Counted from the first letter of the stretch, positions 1 to 5,892 are shown. The stretch: DNA of 6,279 nucleotides from Comamonadaceae bacterium (GCA_947371775.1 CANBQX010000113.1:1-6279); one strand, 5' to 3'. The notes: generated by a model not told the origin, from the sequence alone. Made by a program: numbers and translations.

Positions 1-1616
1 TGGCGGTGTGGGCCGCGGTGGCCGCGCACAAGTTCAAAGCGCCGGTCAAGCTGCGGCTGGACCGCGACGATGACTTCATGGTCACCGGCAAACGCCATCC
101 CTTTGCGTATGAATACACCGCAGGGTTTGATGCGACGGGACGCCTGACCGCCCTGGACCTGATGATGGCCGCCAACAGCGGCTTCAGTGCCGATCTGTCT
201 GGCCCGGTGGCGGACCGCGCGGTGTTCCACAGTGACAACGCGTACTACTTGGAAAACGTCTCCATTGCGTCCTACCGTTGCAAAACCAACACCCAGAGCC
301 ACACCGCGTTTCGCGGCTTCGGCGGGCCGCAGGGTGTGGTGGTGATTGAGGCGATCTTGGGAGACGTGGCGCGCCACCTGGGCCTGGATCCGCTGGATGT
401 GCGCATGCGCAACCTGTACAGCGACGAGCCGCTGGCCACGCAAGGCGCCGGTGGCCCGCACGCTGTGCTGCGGCGCGACACCACGCACTACCAAATGAAG
501 GTGGAGGACAACATCCTGGCGCCACTGCTGGGCACGCTGGAGTCCAGCTCGGGCTACCGCCAGCGCCGTGCGGACATTGCCGCATGGAACGCCAAGAGCC
601 CGGTCATCAAGCGCGGCATTGCCATCACGCCGGTCAAGTTTGGCATTAGCTTTACCGCCACGCTGTTCAACCAAGCGGGCGCTTTGGTGCATGTCTATTT
701 GGACGGCAGTGTGCGCATCCACCATGGCGGCACCGAGATGGGCCAGGGCCTGCACACCAAGGTTGCGCAAATCGTGGCCGACGAGCTGGGCGTGCCCTTT
801 GAGCGCGTGCTGTGCAGCGCCAGCGACACCAGCACCATTCCCAACGCCTCGGCCACGGCTGCGTCCGCAGGCACCGACTTGAACGGGCGCGCCGCCCAGT
901 TTGCCGCCCGCCATGTGCGCGACAACCTGGCGGCCTTTGTCTGTGGGCTCGACGGCTGTGGTGCGGGGGCGATTGAGTTTCGTGGCGGCCAAGTGATTTC
1001 GCCCAAGGCCAGCCGCAGCTTTGACGCCGTGGTGCAAATGGCCTATGCCAACCGCATCCAGTTGTGGAGCGACGGCTTTTACCGCACGCCCAAAATCCAC
1101 TACGACAAGACCACGCTCACGGGGCGTCCGTTTTATTACTTCGCCTATGGCGCCGCATGCACCGAGGTCGCGATTGACACACTCACGGGTGAGAGCCGCG
1201 TGCTCAAGGTCGACATCCTGCACGACGTGGGGCGCAGCATCAACCCGGGGCTGGACATCGGACAGATCGAAGGCGGGTTTGTGCAAGGCATGGGCTGGCT
1301 CACGACCGAGCAGCTGGTGTGGAACGACAAAGGCCATTTGTCCACCCACGCCCCCAGCACCTACAAAATCCCCACGGCGGGCGACGTGCCCAGGCATTTC
1401 AAGGTCGACCTCTGGCCCGAACCCAACCGTGAAGACAATGTGTTTGGCTCCAAAGCCGTGGGCGAGCCGCCTTTCATGCTGGCGGTCAGCGTGTTTGAGG
1501 CGCTGCGCGATGCGGTGGCACATGCCCGCTGTGCGCAGAGTGGAGCACCTGCTGGCCCCGTGCAGCTCAACGCACCCGCCACCGCCGAAAACGTGCTGTG
1601 GGCGGTGCAGCGCTAA
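1..1616 (+). CDS. xdhB: Xanthine dehydrogenase, molybdopterin-binding subunit XdhB (3' part, start outside window)
   Basis: This is the large subunit of bacterial xanthine dehydrogenase, which carries the molybdenum cofactor and oxidises hypoxanthine and xanthine to urate in the cytoplasm, working with the FAD/iron-sulfur subunit XdhA. The frame is open from base 3 to the TAA at 1614-1616, about 537 codons; the family is usually near 770-800 residues, so roughly the first third is missing. The GTG at 6 lies inside a conserved stretch and is not a real start. Numbering from that GTG, visible family signatures are LDRDDDFM with TGKRHPF, the TAFRGFGGPQG motif (Arg103, equivalent to the substrate-binding Arg880 of bovine enzyme), KFGISFT (Phe216-Thr217, matching bovine Phe1009-Thr1010), GGTEMGQGLHTK, and VGEPPF with Glu487, the catalytic base (bovine Glu1261). 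The GGFGGKE motif should lie upstream of the window. All visible catalytic residues are intact. No xdhC follows; the next gene converges from the other strand. Confidence 0.96.
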   Translation, partial: AVWAAVAAHKFKAPVKLRLDRDDDFMVTGKRHPFAYEYTAGFDATGRLTALDLMMAANSGFSADLSGPVADRAVFHSDNAYYLENVSIASYRCKTNTQSHTAFRGFGGPQGVVVIEAILGDVARHLGLDPLDVRMRNLYSDEPLATQGAGGPHAVLRRDTTHYQMKVEDNILAPLLGTLESSSGYRQRRADIAAWNAKSPVIKRGIAITPVKFGISFTATLFNQAGALVHVYLDGSVRIHHGGTEMGQGLHTKVAQIVADELGVPFERVLCSASDTSTIPNASATAASAGTDLNGRAAQFAARHVRDNLAAFVCGLDGCGAGAIEFRGGQVISPKASRSFDAVVQMAYANRIQLWSDGFYRTPKIHYDKTTLTGRPFYYFAYGAACTEVAIDTLTGESRVLKVDILHDVGRSINPGLDIGQIEGGFVQGMGWLTTEQLVWNDKGHLSTHAPSTYKIPTAGDVPRHFKVDLWPEPNREDNVFGSKAVGEPPFMLAVSVFEALRDAVAHARCAQSGAPAGPVQLNAPATAENVLWAVQR

Positions 1617-1621
1617 GCGAT

Positions 1622-2431
1622 TCAGGGAAGGGACGGCGCTGGAAAGTCGACAACGCTGGCTTTGTCACCATGCAAGCCACCGATGAGCGCCTTTGCGAAC
1701 CCATTGACCCAAGAGCGTATGCCCTGGTCGAACGCATCGTCGACCTTGCCGGAAAGGGTAGAGCGGGCCAGCAATGTCACATCAAAGAGGCGTCCACGAT
1801 CCCGGTTCGCGGTGGTGACCACCCAAATAACAGAGTCGGGGAATGTTTCCTTGGCCTGGGCCAGCGGAGCTATGTATTGCTTTTCCCACTCCTTCTCGCT
1901 GCCGGCAGCATTGGAAATGTACCGTCGCAATCCTGCGGGGTGGTACCAAACTCTGGCACAGGCGTAGTCCAAGGACCCTTCTGTTGTACCCGCAGAGTCA
2001 ATGAAGCTCGCGCCAGGCGCGGTGCAAGGTGGGCTGGTCCAGCGAATAGGCACCACCTCCGGGGAATAGGTCACAACCGCTGCGAAGACTTTGCCCAAAA
2101 GCTCTTTGTTGACGAGTGTGAGTACCACTTTGGGCGCCGGCGGCACGATTTCATGCAATCTGTTGGTCAGAGGGAATGTTTCATCCGAGCGAGCCACCAC
2201 CTCCCAATCACCCGGCGGAAGTGGCATGACTGGAGGAGAAAATCCCCGCATCGTGATTCCTGCTGAAGTGAGCGGGGTACCGACCTTAATGTCATCGCTG
2301 AGTGTCTGCGCACTGGCGGGTAAGGCCAAAAATACCAAAACGCCCAAGGTCACTGGCAGCAGCAGACCTCGACAAACAAGCCGCGTCAGGCGGTCCGTTG
2401 TTTGGCAAAAAGAGGTTTCGATGCTCTGCAT
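1622..2431 (-). CDS. Hypothetical secreted (periplasmic) protein with signal peptide
   Basis: I do not recognise the family. The product is 269 residues. I chose ATG 2431 because GGAG (minus strand, 2440-2437) sits 5 bases before it; a TTG five codons upstream at 2446 is in frame but less likely. The N-terminus is a classic Sec signal: Arg14, Arg17 and Arg21, then a hydrophobic core at about residues 22-38, then an ASA-Q cleavage site after Ala41. There is no lipobox cysteine, so a soluble periplasmic or secreted protein of about 228 residues is expected. The mature part has a proline-rich PPVMPLPPGDWEVVA segment (about 66-80), two cysteines (136 and 158) that could form a disulfide, and no further membrane segment. 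Its sampled G+C (about 57%) is lower than in the neighbouring genes. It ends 5 bases from the xdhB stop, convergently, so it is not part of that operon. Function is unknown. Confidence 0.8.
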   Translation of the reverse strand: MQSIETSFCQTTDRLTRLVCRGLLLPVTLGVLVFLALPASAQTLSDDIKVGTPLTSAGITMRGFSPPVMPLPPGDWEVVARSDETFPLTNRLHEIVPPAPKVVLTLVNKELLGKVFAAVVTYSPEVVPIRWTSPPCTAPGASFIDSAGTTEGSLDYACARVWYHPAGLRRYISNAAGSEKEWEKQYIAPLAQAKETFPDSVIWVVTTANRDRGRLFDVTLLARSTLSGKVDDAFDQGIRSWVNGFAKALIGGLHGDKASVVDFPAPSLP

Positions 2432-2436
2432 AGGCG

Positions 2437-2440
2437 CTCC
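2437..2440 (-). promoter_or_regulatory. Ribosome binding site of the secreted protein gene
   Basis: The minus strand reads GGAG, then five bases, then ATG at 2431. This good Shine-Dalgarno spacing decides the start in favour of ATG 2431 over the in-frame TTG at 2446. Confidence 0.65.
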
Positions 2441-2441
2441 A

Positions 2442-2533
2442 ATCAATGATTTCAGCGACTAGTTTCGCATAAACAAATCAATATCAATACAAATTAAATA
2501 TAAGTTGTGTTTTTAAAAATTGTTCACATTGAT
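2442..2533. repeat. Cluster of ATCAAT / ATTGAT hexamers
   Basis: ATCAAT occurs at 2442-2447 (within the near-palindrome ATCAATGAT, 2442-2450) and as a tandem pair at 2477-2482 and 2483-2488; its reverse complement ATTGAT is at 2528-2533. All lie in the divergent promoter region. They could be regulator half-sites, but the region is A+T rich, so chance is a real alternative. Confidence 0.3.
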
Positions 2534-2621
2534 TAGCGTTGGTCTGGTCACCACCAGGACAGGCTACGCATAAGTCCAATGGGCTTGCGCGTTACCCTTA
2601 TGGGGCAGGGTTTGCCTGCGG

Positions 2622-2634
2622 CACAATGCCCGCA
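2622..2634 (+). promoter_or_regulatory. Possible -10 element of a leaderless deaminase transcript
   Basis: CACAAT at 2622-2627 matches TATAAT at 4 of 6 positions and is followed by six bases before the ATG at 2634. That would place transcription initiation on, or next to, the A of the start codon. No Shine-Dalgarno sequence lies at a normal distance before this ATG (the G-rich stretch at 2602-2610 is too far), which fits a leaderless mRNA. The -35 region is weak (TTATGG at 2598-2603, 18-base spacer), so this is only a candidate. Confidence 0.3.
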
Positions 2635-4052
2635 TGGCCACCTTGCTCATCCACAACGCCCACACCATTGCCACCCAAGACGACGCGCGCACCGAGCTGC
2701 GCGACGCCTCGATTCTGGTGCGCGACGGTCTGATCGCCGCCGTCGGCCCTGCCGACACTTTGCCCCCTACCGCCGACACCGTGATCGACGCGCGCCAGCA
2801 CCTGGTGGTGCCCGGCATGGTCAACACCCACCACCACATGTACCAGTCGCTCACGCGGGCGATTGTGTCGGTGCAAAACGCGGAGCTGTTTGGTTGGCTG
2901 CGCGGCCTGTACCCGATTTGGGGCGGCCTCACGCCCGACATGATTTACACCAGCACCCAGGTTGCCATGGCTGAGCTGCTGATGAGCGGCTGCACCACCA
3001 GCAGTGACCACCTCTACATCTACCCCAACGGGGTCACGCTCGACGACAGCATTGAGGCAGCGCGCGCCATCGGCATGCGCTTTGTCGCCACCCGTGGCAG
3101 CATGAGCGTGGGGCAAAGCCGAGGCGGCCTGCCGCCCGACCATCTGGTGGAAAACGAAGACGCCATCTTGAAGGACACGCTGCGGGTCGTGCAGCGCTAC
3201 CACAGCGCCGCGCATGGCGCCATGACGCAGGTGGCGGTGGCACCCTGCTCGCCCTTTAGCGTGAGCCGCGACCTGATGAAAACTTCGGCCGAACTGGCCC
3301 GGGCCCACGGCGTGCGCCTGCACACCCACTTGGCCGAAAACGACCACGACATCGCCTACAGCTTAGAGAAATTTGGCTGCACGCCCGCGCAATATGCCCA
3401 GGACCTGGGCTGGCTGGGCAGCGACGTGTGGCATGCCCATTGCGTCAAGCTCGATGACGAAGGCATAAGCCTGTTTGCTGCCACCCGCACCGGTGTGGCG
3501 CACTGCCCCTGCAGCAATATGCGCCTGGCCAGCGGCATTGCACCGGTGCGCAAAATGCTCGATGCGGGCGTGCCGGTGGGCTTGGGCGTGGACGGCAGCG
3601 CCAGCAATGATGGTGCCCACCTGCTGGGCGAAGCGCGCCAGGCCATGCTGCTGGCACGCTTGCGCAAGTCGCTAGAGGCCCCCACCCGTGACGCGCAAGG
3701 CAACACCCAATTCGGCTGCGATACCGCGCCCTTGGAGATGACCGCGCGCGATGCATTGGCCCTGGCCACACGCGGTGGCGCCGACGTGCTGGGGCGCAGC
3801 GACATCGGGCAGATTCGGGTGGGCATGTGTGCCGACCTGGCGCTGTTTGACCTGCGCGGCCTGCAGTTTGCAGGCGCTGCAGTGCACGACCCGGTGGCCA
3901 GCCTCATGCTCTGCGCCAGCGTCAATGCAAGCTACACGGTGGTCAACGGTCGCGTCGTGGTGCGCGACGGCCAGCTCACCAGCGTGGACCTGGGGCCGCT
4001 CATTGAGCGGCACAACGGGATGGCTCAAACGCTCACCACTATGGCAGGCTAA
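2634..4052 (+). CDS. 8-oxoguanine deaminase (amidohydrolase family)
   Basis: This 472-residue protein is a metal-dependent amidohydrolase of the COG0402 group (hydroxydechloroatrazine ethylaminohydrolase/8-oxoguanine deaminase type). Such enzymes hydrolyse 8-oxoguanine to urate and ammonia in the cytoplasm. Metal ligands expected for the TIM-barrel fold are visible: His66-x-His68 in NTHHHMYQ, His232 in HTHLAEN (with Glu235), His269 in HAHCVKL, and Asp320 in GVDGSASND. The CPCSNMRLASG stretch before the aspartate is typical of this subgroup. The N-terminal beta segment (about 1-60) and C-terminal part (about 400-472) form the usual second small domain. ATG 2634 is chosen because the family-typical N-terminus begins there. 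Proximity to xdhB supports a purine role. Substrate could differ within this subgroup (for example isoxanthopterin or a triazine), so the specific name is likely rather than certain. The next gene begins 4 bases after its TAA. Confidence 0.88.
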   Translation: MATLLIHNAHTIATQDDARTELRDASILVRDGLIAAVGPADTLPPTADTVIDARQHLVVPGMVNTHHHMYQSLTRAIVSVQNAELFGWLRGLYPIWGGLTPDMIYTSTQVAMAELLMSGCTTSSDHLYIYPNGVTLDDSIEAARAIGMRFVATRGSMSVGQSRGGLPPDHLVENEDAILKDTLRVVQRYHSAAHGAMTQVAVAPCSPFSVSRDLMKTSAELARAHGVRLHTHLAENDHDIAYSLEKFGCTPAQYAQDLGWLGSDVWHAHCVKLDDEGISLFAATRTGVAHCPCSNMRLASGIAPVRKMLDAGVPVGLGVDGSASNDGAHLLGEARQAMLLARLRKSLEAPTRDAQGNTQFGCDTAPLEMTARDALALATRGGADVLGRSDIGQIRVGMCADLALFDLRGLQFAGAAVHDPVASLMLCASVNASYTVVNGRVVVRDGQLTSVDLGPLIERHNGMAQTLTTMAG

Positions 4053-4056
4053 AACT

Positions 4057-4686
4057 ATGGAACTGATCAGCGCCCAAACAGCCCTGGCCTTTTTTGCAGC
4101 GTCGGTACTGCTGGCTTTGGTGCCGGGGCCCGACAACGTGTTTGTGCTGCTGCACGCCGCGGTGCATGGTGCCCGCGCTGGGCTGCTGGTGGTCCTGGGT
4201 TTGTGCAGCGGCTTGTTGTTTCACACGGCGGCAGTGGCGCTGGGTTTGGCGGCGCTCTTGGCTGCGTCTGACACCGCATTTACCTTGCTCAAAGCGCTGG
4301 GTGCGGCCTACTTGTTGTGGCTGGCTTGGCTGTCGTGGCGGGCCCCTGCGGGGCTGCCCGGGGGCGACGCAGCACCTGCGCTCAGCGCCCGCAAAACCTA
4401 TTTGCGTGGCGTGGTGATGAACATCAGCAACCCCAAAGTGGCCTTGTTTTTTCTGGCGTTTTTGCCGCAGTTTGTGGAACCTGCGCATGGCGCCATGGCC
4501 CTGCAAATCATGCAACTGGGCGCAATTTTCATGCTCGCCACCCTGCTCACCTTTGGCGCTATCGCCCTCTTGGCCGGACGCTTTGGCCAGTTGCTGCACA
4601 ACGCACCGCGCGCGCAAGTGGGGCTCAATCGCCTGGCCAGTGTGGTGTTTGCGGGGCTGGCGCTGCGGCTCTTGCTGGGCGCGTAG
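4057..4686 (+). CDS. RhtB/LysE family exporter
   Basis: This 209-residue inner-membrane protein belongs to the RhtB/LysE translocator family, whose characterised members export amino acids such as threonine, homoserine, leucine or lysine by proton-motive force. Family marks are PGPDN at residues 23-27 after the first hydrophobic segment, GARAG shortly afterwards, and NISNPK at 122-127 followed by a hydrophobic FFLAFLPQF segment. Hydrophobicity suggests five or six membrane spans: roughly 8-28, 42-65, 70-90, 127-140, 150-175 and 190-208. The length is normal for the family. ATG 4057 is four bases after the deaminase stop, with an AGG at 4046-4048 inside the end of the upstream gene serving as a plausible ribosome site. 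The tight spacing implies one transcript with the deaminase, but the substrate cannot be read from the sequence; a purine product or ammonia-derived amino acid is speculative. Confidence 0.92.
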   Translation: MELISAQTALAFFAASVLLALVPGPDNVFVLLHAAVHGARAGLLVVLGLCSGLLFHTAAVALGLAALLAASDTAFTLLKALGAAYLLWLAWLSWRAPAGLPGGDAAPALSARKTYLRGVVMNISNPKVALFFLAFLPQFVEPAHGAMALQIMQLGAIFMLATLLTFGAIALLAGRFGQLLHNAPRAQVGLNRLASVVFAGLALRLLLGA

Positions 4687-4690
4687 CGGG

Positions 4691-4700
4691 AACCTAGGTT
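4691..4700. repeat. Perfect palindrome AACCTAGGTT
   Basis: A 10-bp perfect inverted repeat begins five bases after the exporter stop codon. It contains the CCTAGG core, which is generally rare in bacterial DNA. It is not followed by a T-tract, so a protein binding site is more plausible than a terminator. Confidence 0.45.
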
Positions 4701-4721
4701 ACAGCCCCGAGGGCGCAGCGC

Positions 4722-4731
4722 GGGTTAACCC
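4722..4731. repeat. Perfect palindrome GGGTTAACCC
   Basis: A second 10-bp perfect inverted repeat lies 21 bases beyond the first, directly before the TTGCTA that could be a -35 element. The position would suit an operator. It shares GGTT/AACC halves with the palindrome at 4691-4700. Confidence 0.45.
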
Positions 4732-4762
4732 TTGCTAGACGGTGCAAGCCCTGACGTACAGT
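4732..4762 (+). promoter_or_regulatory. Weak candidate sigma-70 promoter for the hydroxylase gene
   Basis: TTGCTA (4732-4737) and TACAGT (4757-4762) each match the consensus at 4 of 6 positions, but the 19-base spacer is long. Flanking inverted repeats CTTGC (4731-4735)/GCAAG (4744-4748) and GCAAGC (4744-4749)/GCTTGC (4770-4775) share one arm and could form mutually exclusive hairpins or a dyad operator. The arms are short and chance is possible. Confidence 0.25.
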
Positions 4763-4782
4763 CGCCGCAGCTTGCGTTGTTG

Positions 4783-4798
4783 AATTTCACAATTTCAC
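4783..4798 (+). repeat. Tandem 8-bp repeat AATTTCAC x2
   Basis: AATTTCAC occurs twice with no spacer at 4783-4790 and 4791-4798, just upstream of the hydroxylase ribosome binding site. It would lie in the 5' leader if transcription starts upstream. Role unknown. Confidence 0.4.
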
Positions 4799-4806
4799 TC
4801 TTTAAT

Positions 4807-4811
4807 AAAGG
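4807..4811 (+). promoter_or_regulatory. Ribosome binding site of the hydroxylase gene
   Basis: AAAGG lies seven bases before ATG 4819 and supports that start over the longer open frame reaching back to 4732. Confidence 0.6.
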
Positions 4812-4818
4812 CACGGCC

Positions 4819-5892
4819 ATGAGCCCCTACCTGTTTGCGATACCGGTGTTTTTTCTGCTGGTGGCCATTGAAATGTGGGTCGCGCACCGGCGCGGGGTGC
4901 AGGTGTACCGGTTTCAGGACACGCTCACGTCCATGAACATTGGCACCGTGAGCCAGTTCGTCAACACCATTGGCGGCGCCATCAGCGTGGCCATGTATGC
5001 GATTTTGGTGGAGCGCTTTGGCGCCTTTACCTGGGACACCAGCAACCCGCTGACCTGGGTGCTGGCGCTGGTGCTGTACGACTTTTTCTACTACTGGGTG
5101 CACCGCACCGGGCACGAGGTGAACATTTTGTGGGCCGCACATGTGGTGCACCACAGCAGCGAAGAGTTCAATATGTCCACCGCCATGCGCCAGTCGTCCA
5201 CCGGGTTTTACTTCCGCTGGGTGTTTTATGTGCCGCTGGCTTTGCTGGGCTTTCCGCTCAAGGTGTTTTTGACCGTCGCGGTGATTGACCTGGTGTACCA
5301 GTTCTGGGTGCACACGCGCTTGATCGGGCGGCTGGGGTTTTTGGAGCTGTTTTTGGTGACACCGTCGAACCACCGCGTGCATCACGGGCAAAACGACTAT
5401 TGCATTGACAAAAACTACGGCGGCATCTTCAGCATTTGGGACCGCATGTTTGGCACCTATGCCGACGAGCGCGCCGACGAAGAGCCCATGTACGGTGTGC
5501 GCAAACCGCTGCACAGCTGGAACCCGGTGTGGGGCAATGTGCACCATTACTTTGCCATCGTGGCGCAAGCGCGCGCTACCCCCGGCTGGCGCAACAAGCT
5601 GATGTGCTTTTTTGCGGGGCCCGGCTGGGTGCCGCCCGGCGCACCGGCCGTACCTGCCCGTTTTGAGGCCGACAAATTTGTGCGCTTTGTAACGCCCTCG
5701 CCCAAGCTGATGAACCGCCTGGCACTGACCGCCACCGTGCTCGGTTCGTTCTTGCTGATGTACTTTTTGTTTGCCCAAAAAGGCTTTACGCCGGTGCAAC
5801 GCTTTGGCTTCTCCGGCGTGATGGTGCTGATCTACGGCGCGATCGGCTACGCCTGGCTGCACCCCCGTGTGCAAGGGGCCGCGCATGCCTAG
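4819..5892 (+). CDS. AGMO-like membrane di-iron hydroxylase (sterol desaturase/fatty acid hydroxylase superfamily)
   Basis: This 357-residue integral membrane protein is a fatty acid hydroxylase superfamily enzyme, expected to use a di-iron centre and O2 on a lipid substrate. All histidine clusters are present: His95-x3-His99 (HRTGH), His108-x2-His111-His112 (HVVHH), His165 (FWVHT) and His185-x2-His188-His189 (HRVHH). The surroundings match animal alkylglycerol monooxygenase as I recall it: HHSSEEFNMSTAMRQS, LVYQFWVHT, TPSNHRVHHGQNDYCIDKNY, IWDRMFGT and a late ATPGW...GPGW block. AGMO cleaves ether lipids and needs tetrahydrobiopterin; whether this bacterial protein does either is unknown. 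Membrane spans lie near 3-20, 42-64, 78-95, 133-160 and, C-terminally, about 298-316 and 325-345. It is shorter than human AGMO (about 445). ATG 4819 has AAAGG seven bases upstream. Its last 8 bases overlap the next gene. Superfamily is certain; substrate is inference. Confidence 0.93.
   Translation: MSPYLFAIPVFFLLVAIEMWVAHRRGVQVYRFQDTLTSMNIGTVSQFVNTIGGAISVAMYAILVERFGAFTWDTSNPLTWVLALVLYDFFYYWVHRTGHEVNILWAAHVVHHSSEEFNMSTAMRQSSTGFYFRWVFYVPLALLGFPLKVFLTVAVIDLVYQFWVHTRLIGRLGFLELFLVTPSNHRVHHGQNDYCIDKNYGGIFSIWDRMFGTYADERADEEPMYGVRKPLHSWNPVWGNVHHYFAIVAQARATPGWRNKLMCFFAGPGWVPPGAPAVPARFEADKFVRFVTPSPKLMNRLALTATVLGSFLLMYFLFAQKGFTPVQRFGFSGVMVLIYGAIGYAWLHPRVQGAAHA
5873..5878 (+). promoter_or_regulatory. 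Ribosome binding site of the downstream membrane protein gene
   Basis: AAGGGG lies six bases before ATG 5885, inside the 3' end of the hydroxylase gene. It supports a real, translationally coupled downstream gene. Confidence 0.55.

Larger units (their letters stand above)
2432..2633. other. Divergent intergenic region with a strongly A+T-rich island
   Basis: This gap separates the minus-strand secreted protein gene from the plus-strand deaminase gene, so it must carry both promoters. From 2461 to 2520, 49 of 60 bases are A or T, in sharp contrast with the GC-rich genes on both sides. The island includes TTTTTAAAAA at 2510-2519 and several ATCAAT/ATTGAT hexamers. TATAAG at 2499-2504 resembles a plus-strand -10, but no matching -35 stands 16-18 bases upstream. 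I could not assign a convincing sigma-70 promoter for either gene inside the island. It may act as an UP-element-like or nucleoid-protein (H-NS type) binding region, which is inference. Confidence 0.5.
4687..4818. other. Intergenic region upstream of the AGMO-like hydroxylase gene
   Basis: These 132 bases hold two perfect 10-bp palindromes, short alternative inverted repeats and a tandem 8-bp repeat, listed separately. No T-tract follows any hairpin, so I see no rho-independent terminator for the exporter gene. An in-frame extension of the hydroxylase ORF back to 4732 exists but lacks a ribosome site and would add an unlikely N-terminus. Confidence 0.55.

Noticed and set aside
1598..2266. Plus-strand open frame (222 codons) across the secreted protein gene
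   Set aside because: Composition is rich in Arg, Cys and His with no recognisable features; the minus strand shows a proper signal peptide and ribosome site.
2544..2557. Hairpin CTGGT/ACCAG upstream of the deaminase as a riboswitch or attenuator
   Set aside because: Only a 5-bp stem with a 4-base loop, and no purine-riboswitch core or T-tract is visible.
2598..3347. Minus-strand open frame (249 codons) opposite the deaminase gene
   Set aside because: Shadow of a GC-rich coding region with composition dominated by His, Gly and Val; the plus strand encodes an intact amidohydrolase.
3751..4056. N-terminal extension of the RhtB frame into the deaminase gene
   Set aside because: The extension is a shadow translation rich in Trp, Cys and Arg; ATG 4057 starts a normal-length RhtB protein.
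4687..4731. Rho-independent terminator after the exporter gene
   Set aside because: The palindromes have short stems with almost no loop and no following T-tract on either strand.
4801..4806. TTTAAT as a -10 element for the hydroxylase gene
   Set aside because: Although 5 of 6 bases match, transcription would begin near 4813, after the Shine-Dalgarno sequence at 4807-4811, and the -35 is poor.
4732..4818. N-terminal extension of the hydroxylase frame
   Set aside because: No ribosome site precedes 4732, while AAAGG sits correctly before ATG 4819 and the membrane segment begins there.
4795..5886. Long minus-strand open frame (363 codons) opposite the hydroxylase gene
   Set aside because: It mirrors the real gene, is abnormally rich in His, Gln and Val, and has no domain or membrane pattern; the plus-strand product has clear conserved motifs.
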